A stretch of 64,000 nt of DNA from positions 744,001-808,000 of the forward strand of contig NZ_JBHUGF010000010.1 in NCBI RefSeq assembly GCF_042681745.1, written 5' to 3'. The notes beneath the pieces were generated by a model. It searched no databases, had not been told where the DNA came from, and worked only from the letters and a program-made list of their open reading frames with translations. Shown here piece after piece: positions 8,881 to 17,162 of this stretch. A program made the translations under genes and the position numbers. The DNA is from Saccharibacillus nicotianae (GTDB lineage Bacteria; Bacillota; Bacilli; Paenibacillales; Paenibacillaceae). How positions within the stretch are numbered: position 1 is the first letter of the stretch; every line of letters starts with the position of its first letter.

Positions 8881-9114
8881 GCGCTTGGAGTTATAAGCGC
8901 GACCAAGTTCAATAGGAAAATGATTATTGCAGAGCAAAATATCTTTCTATTAGCGCTTGGTATTATAAGCGCGACCAAGTTCAATAAGAAAATGATTTTT
9001 GCAGAGCAAAATATCTTTCTATTAGCGCTTGGCATTATAAGCGCGACCAAGTTCAATGAGAAAATGATTTTTGCAGAGCAAAATATCTTTCCATCTGCGC
9101 TTGGCAATCTAAGC
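8881..9114 (+). repeat. 72-bp tandem repeat, about 3.25 copies
   Basis: Copies begin at 8881, 8953 and 9025, and a fourth partial one at 9097, with an exact 72-bp period and only a few substitutions between copies. Each unit contains GCGCTT/AAGCGC arms with an 8-nt spacer, overlapping alternative CTTGG/CCAAG arms, and a second TTTTGC-AGA-GCAAAA dyad. Because 72 is a multiple of three, frames stay open on both strands, but no ribosome binding site precedes them. It lies between birA and panB. Confidence 0.9.
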
Positions 9115-9242
9115 ACATCATGCAAGCCACTCTACTAAACCGCTCAATAACCGGGGTTATCTGTCTGTTGCATACATCATTGTTATCCAACAGAAATAAA
9201 CCTACCATTTTTGAGTCGCAGATTAGAGTACTAACTGAATAG

Positions 9243-9260
9243 GTATCCCATCCAGGATAC
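9243..9260 (+). promoter_or_regulatory. Hairpin in the panB leader
   Basis: A perfect 6-bp stem, GTATCC/GGATAC, with loop CATCCA. With the structures at 9293-9328 and 9365-9401 it gives the distal leader a riboswitch-like architecture. Confidence 0.4.
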
Positions 9261-9292
9261 ACATGTGAAGCGAGGTGTTGGCTTACATTCAA

Positions 9293-9328
9293 TTCTGCTC
9301 TGAGCCGTTTTATAGGACCGAGACAGAA
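9293..9328 (+). promoter_or_regulatory. Bulged stem in the panB leader
   Basis: TTCTG (9293-9297) pairs with CAGAA (9324-9328), and CTC (9298-9300) with GAG (9320-9322), leaving a bulged A at 9323. The inner part holds GACCGAG, similar to the GACCGAA of the first leader hairpin (8829-8852). A tandem arrangement of related bulged stems is known for the pan RNA motif; identity is unproven. Confidence 0.35.
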
Positions 9329-9364
9329 GAGATGATCGCAAAGTGACTCTTTTTTGGACTCAGG

Positions 9365-9401
9365 ACCTTTTTAGTGAACGACTAGACTAAAAGGTTTTTT
9401 T
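9365..9401 (+). terminator. Terminator-like hairpin directly before panB
   Basis: ACCTTTTTAGT (9365-9375) and ACTAAAAGGT (9386-9395) form a stem with one bulged T, followed by seven T. It ends 48 nt before the panB start, after no open gene, so it is best read as an attenuator acting on panBCD. Alternatively it terminates a separate short RNA. Confidence 0.65.
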
Positions 9402-9449
9402 ATTTTGTCCGAAAGACTATACCCAACTTAAAAGGAGCTTGATGTCACC

Positions 9450-10322
9450 ATGGCAGCCAAAATGCCGCTTAATATTTTGAAAATGAAAAAAATGAAACAG
9501 GAAGGTCATCCGATTACGATGATTACAGCCTACGATTATCCAACCGCTCAGCTTGCTGAAGAAGCAGGTGTCGATATGCTGTTAATTGGAGACTCGTTAG
9601 GTAACGTCGTGCTTGGATATGATTCGACCATTCCTGTTACTATAGATGATATTGTATACCATTCGCGTGCAGTGGCTCGCGGTGCAGGTTCTACATTTAT
9701 CGTAGCTGATCTGCCTTTTATGACGTATCACGGTAGTATCGATGAAACGTTGAAAAGTGTGCGTCGATTAATGCAAGAAGGTCATGCTCATGCGATTAAG
9801 CTTGAAGGTGGCGCAGAGATTGCAGATACGGTTAAAGCTATTGTACAAGCAGGTGTACCTGTTATTGCGCATATCGGTTTAACTCCACAATCGGTACATC
9901 AAATTGGTGGATACCGGATTCAAGGGAAAGACGAGAAAGATGCACAACGTTTATTGGACGATGCACTTGCATTAGAAGCCGCAGGCGCATTTGGAATAGT
10001 GTTGGAATTGGTTACCGAAGAAGCTGCTACAACGATTAGCCAAACATTATCGATCCCAACGATCGGTATAGGAGCGGGGCGTGGTTGTGATGGTCAAGTA
10101 CTTGTTTTTCATGATGCAGTTAAATACACATCGTCTTATCGGGAAAAACGATTTGTCAAAACGTATGCAGATGTAGGAAATACGATTCGTACGGCTTTGC
10201 AAGAGTATGTTAATGAAGTGAGAAGCGGTGCATTTCCAGCAGAACAGCATGTATTTAGCGGAGATCAAGAAGCATTAGGTTCATTATATGGAGCCAAACG
10301 GAAGGTGGAGACTCAATCGTGA
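9450..10322 (+). CDS. panB: 3-methyl-2-oxobutanoate hydroxymethyltransferase
   Basis: 290 residues. Transfers a hydroxymethyl group from 5,10-methylene-tetrahydrofolate to 2-oxoisovalerate, giving ketopantoate, in pantothenate/CoA synthesis. TIM-barrel motifs seen: TAYDYPTAQ (26-34), IGDSLGN (46-52), EGGAE and IGIGAG. AAAAGGAGC is 12-13 nt upstream of the ATG; an ATG at 9442 is out of frame. It starts the panBCD operon with overlapping junctions. Confidence 0.96.
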   Translation: MAAKMPLNILKMKKMKQEGHPITMITAYDYPTAQLAEEAGVDMLLIGDSLGNVVLGYDSTIPVTIDDIVYHSRAVARGAGSTFIVADLPFMTYHGSIDETLKSVRRLMQEGHAHAIKLEGGAEIADTVKAIVQAGVPVIAHIGLTPQSVHQIGGYRIQGKDEKDAQRLLDDALALEAAGAFGIVLELVTEEAATTISQTLSIPTIGIGAGRGCDGQVLVFHDAVKYTSSYREKRFVKTYADVGNTIRTALQEYVNEVRSGAFPAEQHVFSGDQEALGSLYGAKRKVETQS

Positions 10323-11224
10323 AAGTCGTACGTAGCATTGCCGAAATGAGAGCAGAAGTGAAACAATTACGCAAACAGCGTTCCACTATAGATCATGAAG
10401 CAACAGTTGGACTTGTTCCAACGATGGGATTTTTGCATGATGGACATGCGAGTCTTATGCAGAAAGCAACCGAAATGAGCGATATCGTAGCGATCAGTAT
10501 TTTCGTTAATCCGATTCAATTTGGCCCGAATGAAGATTTTGAACGTTACCCTCGTGACGAAAAACGTGATCTGGCACTAGCTGAAAAAAATGGAGTCGAT
10601 TTGGTATTTATGCCAGGTGTGGAAGATATGTATCCTACACCGATCAAAACTCATGTTACCGTAGCTGATCTGACAGATACATTGTGTGGCGCTTCGCGTC
10701 CAGGTCATTTTGATGGGGTATCGACAGTTGTGACCAAGCTTTTCAATATTGTGAAGCCGGATTATGCTTTCTTCGGTACCAAAGATGCACAACAAGTCGC
10801 TGTGCTTCGTCAAATGGTGACTGATTTGAATATGGATATTGAAATTGTTCCTTGCCCGATTGTACGTGAACAAGACGGATTGGCGCTAAGCTCTCGTAAC
10901 GTGTACTTGTCTCGTGAAGAACGTGAGCAAGCATTGGTGCTTTCGCGTTCCTTAAATAGTGTACAGCAACATATTCGTGAACAAGAAGATATGACAGCAG
11001 GTCAAGTGCGAGCATTTTTGCGTACTTCGATTGGGCAATCGGATATTGCTGAAATCGATTATGCGGATATTCTAAGCTTTCCACGATTGGAATCTTTAGC
11101 AGAAGATACCGTTTTAGCTACATTGGATCATGAAGTGATTATTGCACTGGCTGTAAAATTTGGACGTACACGTCTGATCGATAATGTTATTCTCGAAACG
11201 AAAGGTGTTGCTTTGCATGTATAG
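10319..11224 (+). CDS. panC: Pantothenate synthetase
   Basis: 301 residues. ATP-dependent condensation of pantoate with beta-alanine. The nucleotidyltransferase signature VPTMGFLHDGHASLM (33-47) contains both HxGH-type histidines. NPIQFGPNEDF, FGTKDAQQ and the KMSKS-like LSSRN follow. The start is GTG, overlapping the panB stop (GTGA), with GGTGGAG 10-15 nt upstream. The 3' end overlaps panD by 8 nt. Confidence 0.96.
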   Translation: MKVVRSIAEMRAEVKQLRKQRSTIDHEATVGLVPTMGFLHDGHASLMQKATEMSDIVAISIFVNPIQFGPNEDFERYPRDEKRDLALAEKNGVDLVFMPGVEDMYPTPIKTHVTVADLTDTLCGASRPGHFDGVSTVVTKLFNIVKPDYAFFGTKDAQQVAVLRQMVTDLNMDIEIVPCPIVREQDGLALSSRNVYLSREEREQALVLSRSLNSVQQHIREQEDMTAGQVRAFLRTSIGQSDIAEIDYADILSFPRLESLAEDTVLATLDHEVIIALAVKFGRTRLIDNVILETKGVALHV

Positions 11225-11600
11225 AACGATGATGAAATCCAAGATTCACCGCGCTACTGTAACAGAAGCTAATCTTAATTATGTAGGTAGTATTACAATC
11301 GACGAAGATTTGATGGATGCCGCAGATTTGCTTGAAAATGAAAAAGTACAAATCGTTAACAATAACAACGGTGCTCGTTTGGAAACGTATGTGATCGTTG
11401 GTGAACGTGGTAGTGGTGTAGTGTGCTTGAATGGAGCCGCAGCACGCCTAGTACAGCCGGGAGACACTGTTATTATTATTTCATATGCGATGATGAGTGC
11501 TGAAGAATTGTCTACTCACCGTCCAACCGTTGTATTTGTAGATGAAACGAACAAACCTGTTATGGAAGCTCATAAAGAAGTACACGCGACAATTATGTGA
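11217..11600 (+). CDS. panD: Aspartate 1-decarboxylase (pyruvoyl enzyme precursor)
   Basis: 127 residues, very close in pattern to B. subtilis PanD (MYRTMM start). It makes beta-alanine from aspartate. The self-processing site is Gly24-Ser25 within YVGSITID; cleavage turns Ser25 into the catalytic pyruvoyl group. The GERGSGVVCLNGAAARL segment is intact. The ATG at 11217 is chosen because it matches the family N-terminus and has AAAGGTG upstream; the frame is open further 5' inside panC. The palindromic repeat begins 11 nt after the stop. Confidence 0.96.
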   Translation: MYRTMMKSKIHRATVTEANLNYVGSITIDEDLMDAADLLENEKVQIVNNNNGARLETYVIVGERGSGVVCLNGAAARLVQPGDTVIIISYAMMSAEELSTHRPTVVFVDETNKPVMEAHKEVHATIM

Positions 11601-11611
11601 GAATGAGGGTT

Positions 11612-11817
11612 GAATAAAGCTTAGTGTGGAGCGTTGTTAGTTACCTCGCTTCGGGAATGGAATTGTTCTTGTCGTCGCTGGTTTACTAGAATCCCTTGAA
11701 TATACCGCATAGCGGTAGGGATGCTAGTAAAAAGGCGAGCGCTTCGCTCTTTCAGAACAATTTCTATTCCCTTCGCTGGAGTAGGTAGCTAATACGCTAG
11801 CCACAAATAGTTTATTC
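11612..11817. repeat. Palindromic intergenic repeat element, copy 1
   Basis: A ~206-bp imperfect inverted repeat. The outer arms start with GAATAAA (11612) and end with TTTATTC (11817), with further matched blocks TGTGG/CCACA, TTAGTTACCT/AGGTAGCTAA and GGGAAT/ATTCCC. At its centre ACTAGAATCCCT faces AGGGATGCTAGT, capped by an ACCGC-ATA-GCGGT hairpin. A 15-nt block (11665-11679) recurs exactly, and a 27-nt block (11731-11757) with one mismatch, in inverted orientation in the element at 12015-12170. It carries no gene. Confidence 0.85.
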
Positions 11818-11910
11818 TGGTTGGCTTGCCAGGGCATTCTTTGTAGGAGAACATTTTGAATTGAAGGATTTTTAAACGGTGTCTATTAGTTATATGTAAT
11901 AGGGCTAAAG

Positions 11911-11949
11911 AAAAGGATCTAGTATGTATGTGACTAGATCCTCTTTTTG
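11911..11949 (+). terminator. Rho-independent terminator after panBCD
   Basis: GGATCTAGT (11915-11923) and ACTAGATCC (11933-11941) form a 9-bp stem with a 9-nt loop, followed by TCTTTTT. It lies between the two palindromic elements and would end the panBCD transcript. Confidence 0.8.
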
Positions 11950-12014
11950 TTAGAGAAAATAGTTTGGTTACTGTATATTTTCCAACTATTTACTACATGG
12001 TTATTCAACATTAT

Positions 12015-12170
12015 GCTTACCTACCCACACCAGCGGAGAGGAGAAAATCATTCTGAAAGAGCGAAGCGTTCGCCTTTGTAAATGAATCCTGACTGTGAAG
12101 CAGTCATTCAAAGGATTCATTTACAACAAGCGACGACAAGAACGATTTTCTCCTCGCAGCGCCCACCTCA
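12015..12170. repeat. Palindromic intergenic repeat element, copy 2 (inverted)
   Basis: Core arms GAGGAGAAAATC (12038-12049) and GATTTTCTCCTC (12144-12155) are perfect. A second perfect stem, with GGATTCATTTAC on one side, surrounds a TGACTG-TGAAG-CAGTCA hairpin. Blocks 12051-12077 and 12129-12143 are the reverse complements of blocks in the copy at 11612-11817 (26 of 27 and 15 of 15 matches). The two copies differ elsewhere, so they are diverged members of one repeat family rather than a recent duplication. Confidence 0.85.
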
Positions 12171-12222
12171 GAAAAGTTAAAATTTAAATAACTCCCACCC
12201 TTTGATTTTCAAAATGGTCTTC

Positions 12223-12234
12223 TTCTGGTATGCT
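12223..12234 (+). promoter_or_regulatory. Candidate extended -10 promoter of dinG
   Basis: TTCTGGTATGCT contains a TGnTATGCT extended -10 (hexamer 12229-12234), 60 nt before the dinG start. No convincing -35 box is present. Confidence 0.35.
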
Positions 12235-12293
12235 GATAGGTGAACATTTCGACATCAGGTTGAGACGACAGCAAGGAGAGGATTTAGACATCC

Positions 12294-15188
12294 ATGAAAT
12301 TTGCCGTACTGGATTTTGAGACCACAGGTACTCAGTCCACCGATGATATTATTCAAGTTGGGCTTGCCATTATAGATCATGATTTAAGTATTTCCACCGT
12401 ATATTCTTCTATGGTGAAGCCGGGAGTGCCGATTCCTCCTTTTATAGAAGGTTTGACAGGAATTAAAAATGAAGATGTAGAGAATGCTCCAGAATTGGAT
12501 GATGTGATTTTGGAGATGATTCCTTTATTAGAAGATGCTGTGCTTGTTGGGCACAATGTCGGGTTTGATTTAGGATTTTTACAACGAGCTTTGGATCAGA
12601 CTGGATATTTAGCATTTACAGGTCGAGTGTTGGATACAATGGATTTATTGCGTATCTTTTTCCCGAATCTATCGAGTTACCAGTTAAGTATGGTGAGCAA
12701 AGACCTGGGATTCGTTCATGATCGTCCTCATCAAGCAGATAGTGATGCGTTAGCAACCGCTCATGTATTTCTAAAGTGCTTGGAAGAATTGAACGACTTG
12801 CCATTGATTACAGTCCAACGATTGTCTGAACTTTTTGATAATCAGGATAGTGATCTGGGCTGGTATTTTGATGGCGTACGAATGGAAAAAGAAGCACAAC
12901 CGATTCAAGATTTAGACGAACATCGTTTTTTTCGTCAATTGGCGTTAAAAGTAGGCGATTGGAATGAAATTTTACCGGCTCATGAAGAACGTGGAAATAT
13001 GCCGCTTGCGGATGTTTCGTTTGATGAATTTTTAGAGCAAGTAAAACAAAACTTACGTAATCTGCTGCCTCATTACGAAGAACGTGAACCACAGAATCGG
13101 ATGTTTGAAGAAGTCATCAAAGCGATGACCGATGATAAGCATTTGTTAATCGAAGCAGGAACAGGAACAGGCAAATCGCTAGGTTATTTATTGCCTTCGA
13201 TTTATCATAGTGTCAAAGAAAACGATCGTGTCATGGTAAGTACGCACACGATTAACTTGCAAGAACAATTGCGAGAACGGGATATCCCATTATTGACTCA
13301 AGTTGTACCGTTCGCATTTCGTGCTGCCGTATTCAAAGGACGCCAGCATTATTTGTGTCTGCGCAAATTTGAGCATAAAATAAATACAAAAGAATTTCAA
13401 AGTCCCAAAGAAGATGTATTGATTGCGGCTCAAATGATTGTCTGGTTAAATTCGACAGAAACTGGCGATGATGAAGAACTCAATATGGGTAATCGTGGAG
13501 CTGACTTCTGGGAAACGGTAGCCAGTGATACCGATTCTTGTCTGGGTCGTGCATGTCCGTGGTTCCGTAAATGTTTTTACCATCGCGCGAAGCATGAAGC
13601 AGGAACAGCAGATGTTGTGATTACGAACCATTCCAAATTGTTTACCGATGTCAAAGCAGGACATCAATTGCTTCCTGCCTACGATCGACTTGTGATTGAT
13701 GAAGCCCATCATTTAGAAGATGTCGCAGGTAAGCACTTGGGTATGCATATGAAATATTTCACATTGGTTCATCCGCTATTACGATTGTTCAAAGACAGCA
13801 AAAATGGTCAGTTAGCGATTTTGCGTCAACAATTGGGTTCTTCTGGCAATGAGCGTGGTATGGATTGGGCGATAGCGATCGATAATCTGTATCCTGAAAT
13901 TGTAGATGTGAAAGAAAACTGGGATAAGTTGAGCGAGTTACTATTTGCTTTATTACCTCAGCGTAGTGATGCTGCTCCAGGAGAAGCAGGGCAGTTTACC
14001 TTGCGTCTTTTACCAGAAAAGCAACCGACAGAATGGACTGTGATTACAGAACTTGAAAATCAGATTCATATTGGGCTAAGTCAGTTGATTCGTAAAGGCG
14101 AACAGGTAATGAATCAGATCAAAGACAGCGACGAACAGTTAGGTACCGATAGTCTGGTAACAGATGTGTCTGGTTTATTCAAAGACTTAACGGTAGTACG
14201 AGATGATCTGCGTCAATTTGTGAAGCTGGAAAGTGCAGATACGGTTTACTGGTATGAAGCTAATGGTAATTACCGTAGTAAGTCTTTGCAGATGTATGCT
14301 GTACCGGTTGATGTGAGCAAGCAACTGAAAGAGTACTTTTTTGATAAAAAGAAAAGTATTATTTTGACATCAGCAACATTATCAATCGAAAAGAAATTCC
14401 AATATATGATTGAACAACTGGGACTGGTAGAAGCAGAAAAAGAAGGTCGATTGATGACCGAACAGCTATCTTCACCTTTCAATTATCGTGAACAATCGCT
14501 ATTGTTGATTCCGCGCGATTTCCCAAGTGTCAAAGGCAGTGTGGGTGATGCGTTCTTTGTAGATACATTAGCGAACTCATTGGCGGAGACTGCAAAAGCG
14601 ACCAATGGACGAATGATGGTGTTATTTACCTCTTATCGGATGCTCAAGCAGGTGTATGAGCCTTTGAAAGAGAAGTTATCACATAGCGATATTGCAGTAT
14701 TTGGTCAAGGCGTTGATGGAGGAAGTCGTACCAAGCTAACTCGAAGATTTCAAGAGCGCTCGGCTTCGGTCTTGCTCGGTACAAGCAGTTTTTGGGAAGG
14801 GGTCGATATTCCAGGCGAAGCATTAACTTGTCTGGCGATCGTGCGTTTACCTTTTCAACCGCCCAATCATCCACTGCTTGAAGCCAAAAGTGAACGGCTT
14901 AAAAAAGAAAAGAAAAATCCATTTATGAAATTATCTGTACCGCAAGCAGTTATCCGTTTCAAACAAGGTTTTGGTAGATTAGTACGGACATCTAGTGATC
15001 GAGGAATCGTTATTGTCTATGACACTCGTGTGATCGAATCCTATTATGGCAAGCATTTTCTATATTCATTGCCCGGTCCCAAAATGGAACATATGCCTAC
15101 AGAGCAGATGGTACCCCGTATTACAGAATGGCTTAGCCAGGCCGAACCTGAAAAGGAAACTGTAAATCAAGAGGGGGAGCAAGCATGA
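12294..15188 (+). CDS. dinG: DinG-family DNA helicase with N-terminal 3'-5' exonuclease domain
   Basis: 964 residues. The N-terminal DEDDh exonuclease domain (1-165) shows LDFETTG (6-12) and HQADSDA. The XPD/DinG superfamily 2 helicase part has Walker A GTGTGKS (about 289-295) and the DEAH box as VIDEAHHLED. Between them Cys355, Cys416, Cys421 and Cys427 have the C-x60-C-x4-C-x5-C spacing of an Fe-S cluster, like E. coli DinG; S. aureus DinG is reported to lack it. The C-terminal GVDIPGEAL and QGFGRLVR motifs are helicase motifs V-VI. The stop overlaps rex (ATGA). Confidence 0.95.
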   Translation: MKFAVLDFETTGTQSTDDIIQVGLAIIDHDLSISTVYSSMVKPGVPIPPFIEGLTGIKNEDVENAPELDDVILEMIPLLEDAVLVGHNVGFDLGFLQRALDQTGYLAFTGRVLDTMDLLRIFFPNLSSYQLSMVSKDLGFVHDRPHQADSDALATAHVFLKCLEELNDLPLITVQRLSELFDNQDSDLGWYFDGVRMEKEAQPIQDLDEHRFFRQLALKVGDWNEILPAHEERGNMPLADVSFDEFLEQVKQNLRNLLPHYEEREPQNRMFEEVIKAMTDDKHLLIEAGTGTGKSLGYLLPSIYHSVKENDRVMVSTHTINLQEQLRERDIPLLTQVVPFAFRAAVFKGRQHYLCLRKFEHKINTKEFQSPKEDVLIAAQMIVWLNSTETGDDEELNMGNRGADFWETVASDTDSCLGRACPWFRKCFYHRAKHEAGTADVVITNHSKLFTDVKAGHQLLPAYDRLVIDEAHHLEDVAGKHLGMHMKYFTLVHPLLRLFKDSKNGQLAILRQQLGSSGNERGMDWAIAIDNLYPEIVDVKENWDKLSELLFALLPQRSDAAPGEAGQFTLRLLPEKQPTEWTVITELENQIHIGLSQLIRKGEQVMNQIKDSDEQLGTDSLVTDVSGLFKDLTVVRDDLRQFVKLESADTVYWYEANGNYRSKSLQMYAVPVDVSKQLKEYFFDKKKSIILTSATLSIEKKFQYMIEQLGLVEAEKEGRLMTEQLSSPFNYREQSLLLIPRDFPSVKGSVGDAFFVDTLANSLAETAKATNGRMMVLFTSYRMLKQVYEPLKEKLSHSDIAVFGQGVDGGSRTKLTRRFQERSASVLLGTSSFWEGVDIPGEALTCLAIVRLPFQPPNHPLLEAKSERLKKEKKNPFMKLSVPQAVIRFKQGFGRLVRTSSDRGIVIVYDTRVIESYYGKHFLYSLPGPKMEHMPTEQMVPRITEWLSQAEPEKETVNQEGEQA

Positions 15189-15832
15189 AATCCGACAAAA
15201 TATCAGAAGCAGTCGTGCGAAGACTACCTGTATACCTTCGATACTTGAACGAACTTCACACTCGTGAAGTTCCTACAGTGTCTTCGCAAGAACTGGGACA
15301 AAAATTAGATTTGAATCCAGCACAAATTCGCAAAGATTTAGCGTATTTTGGAGATTTTGGACGCAAAGGGATCGGTTATGATGTATCGTATCTGATTGAA
15401 AAAATACGTCATATTTTAAAATTAGATCAACAAATTAATGTCGCACTTGTAGGTGCAGGTAATCTAGGGCATGCCCTTTCTAACTATAATATGTATCTCA
15501 AAGAAACAATGAAAATTGTAGCTGTTTTTGATTCTCTTGAGCCTAAAGTAGGTTCGATGATCAATACATTAGTCGTGCAACCGATTGAAGAATTGGGAGC
15601 AACGATCAAAGAAAAAAGTATTCGTATTGGTATTATTACGGTACCAAATATTGAAGCACAGCGTGTAGCCGATCAGTTGATAGAAGCTGGAATAGAAGCG
15701 ATTTTGAATTTTGCTCCGATTATTTTGAAAGCTCCACCGCATATTCGTGTGCACACTGCTGATTTTACAACGGATTTATTAAGCCTTGCCTATTATCTGG
15801 AAGATGGAAAGGAACATGAAACTAATGAATAA
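15185..15832 (+). CDS. rex: Redox-sensing transcriptional repressor Rex
   Basis: 215 residues. Senses the NADH/NAD+ ratio and represses fermentative and respiratory genes. The N-terminal winged helix (about 15-75, including LNPAQIRKDLAYFG and GIGYDV) binds DNA. The Rossmann domain has VGAGNLGHAL (GAGNLG 90-95) for NADH, and a C-terminal domain-swapped helix. Translationally coupled to dinG, an unusual partner. Gene targets in this window are not evident: no perfect TTGTGAA-N4-TTCACAA site was seen before hbd-ackA. Confidence 0.95.
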   Translation: MKSDKISEAVVRRLPVYLRYLNELHTREVPTVSSQELGQKLDLNPAQIRKDLAYFGDFGRKGIGYDVSYLIEKIRHILKLDQQINVALVGAGNLGHALSNYNMYLKETMKIVAVFDSLEPKVGSMINTLVVQPIEELGATIKEKSIRIGIITVPNIEAQRVADQLIEAGIEAILNFAPIILKAPPHIRVHTADFTTDLLSLAYYLEDGKEHETNE

Positions 15833-17132
15833 TACTTCGAACAAATGGGTTATCAAAAACGGTATGTTTGCTGTAATGAGCGAAGAGAAATCGATGCTTT
15901 TTGGACATATGGTGATAGAAGATGGATGGATCACTTATCTTGGAGAAGAAGAACCTGTGATCGAAGAAGGCACGACAGTAGTCGATGGTAATCATTTGTT
16001 CTTTATCCCAGGTCTAGTGAACAGTCATGGTCATGCAGCAATGTCGTTGCTACGCGGCTATGGAGACGATCTGGCTCTACAAGTATGGTTACAAGAAAAA
16101 ATGTGGCCGATGGAAGCGAAATTCACAAGTGACGATGTATACTGGGGAACTGCTTTATCAGTATTAGAAATGTTAAAAGGCGGTACGACTACATTCCTCG
16201 ATATGTATGACCGCTCAGAACGTGTAGCAGAAGTCGTAGAACAATCCGGTATGCGTGCAGTATTGATGCGTGGTGTAATCGGCTTATGTTCAGAAGAAGA
16301 GCAAAAGCAAAAGCTAAAACAATCGATCGACTTTGCACGTGATTGGCATGGTCAAGCAAATGGACGTATTACAACGATGATGTCTCCACACGCACCGTAT
16401 ACTTGTCCACCTGCATACATCGAACAATTTGTACAAGCAGCTCATGATCTGGATTTGCCGCTGCATACACATATGTCTGAGACACTGGCAGAAGTTCAAT
16501 TAAACGTTACTGATTATGGATTACGTCCTGTAGCTCATTTGGAAAAATTAGGATTTTTCACTCGCCCAGCATTGCTAGCACATGCTGTTCATTTGAATGA
16601 TGAAGAGATTGAAGTACTTGCTGAAAATAAAGTCGCAATTTCTCATAATCCGGGCAGTAACCTCAAATTAGCAAGTGGAGTAGCACGTGTACCTGATTTG
16701 TTGCGTGCAGGCGTTGTCGTTTCTTTGGGTACAGATGGCCCGGCAAGTAATAATAACCTGGATATGTTTGAAGAAATGCGTTTGGCAGCTCTTATTCATA
16801 AAGGAGTATCTGGTGATCCAACAGCCGTACCTGCACTAGAAGCATTGAAAATGGGTACTGAATATGGCGCAAGATCTGTATTTTTGAATGATGTGGGTAC
16901 ATTTGCTGTAGGGATGAAAGCTGATATTACAGCATTGAATGTAGATCAACCGCATTTCTTACCACGTACTGATTTTATTTCACACACTATCTATTCTGCC
17001 TCTGCTAAAGATGTATTGCATGTGTGGGTAGACGGTAAGCAATTGATCAAAGACGGTGTATCGTTAACACTGGATGAAGAAAAAATTCGTCATGAAGCCC
17101 AAAGTGCTTTTGAAGGTTTGCTTAAACGCTAA
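15825..17132 (+). CDS. mtaD: 5-methylthioadenosine/S-adenosylhomocysteine deaminase-type amidohydrolase
   Basis: 435 residues, amidohydrolase superfamily. Metal ligands fit NSHGHAA (HxH), the histidine of HTHMSET, HAVHL, and the Asp of LGTDGPASNNN; these are hallmarks of the MtaD/SsnA/chlorohydrolase group, which deaminate MTA, SAH or adenosine. The ATG at 15825 is chosen because AAAGG (15808-15812) is 12 nt upstream; ATG 15816 is only 3 nt from it. It overlaps the rex end. It may link to the methionine salvage genes at 31-39 kb, but the substrate is inferred. Confidence 0.85.
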   Translation: MNNTSNKWVIKNGMFAVMSEEKSMLFGHMVIEDGWITYLGEEEPVIEEGTTVVDGNHLFFIPGLVNSHGHAAMSLLRGYGDDLALQVWLQEKMWPMEAKFTSDDVYWGTALSVLEMLKGGTTTFLDMYDRSERVAEVVEQSGMRAVLMRGVIGLCSEEEQKQKLKQSIDFARDWHGQANGRITTMMSPHAPYTCPPAYIEQFVQAAHDLDLPLHTHMSETLAEVQLNVTDYGLRPVAHLEKLGFFTRPALLAHAVHLNDEEIEVLAENKVAISHNPGSNLKLASGVARVPDLLRAGVVVSLGTDGPASNNNLDMFEEMRLAALIHKGVSGDPTAVPALEALKMGTEYGARSVFLNDVGTFAVGMKADITALNVDQPHFLPRTDFISHTIYSASAKDVLHVWVDGKQLIKDGVSLTLDEEKIRHEAQSAFEGLLKR

Positions 17133-17162
17133 CCGGAAGTCGACAGGAAAGGATGGCGTGTT

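Noticed and set aside
8881..9114. Possible CRISPR array
   Set aside because: The unit is a contiguous 72-bp tandem repeat without unique spacers, and no cas genes are present.
8869..9138. 89-codon frame running through the 72-bp repeats, and a 102-codon frame on the opposite strand
   Set aside because: Both are open only because the repeat unit is 24 codons long. There is no ribosome binding site before the TTG/ATG at 8869-8874, and a structural leader is the better reading.
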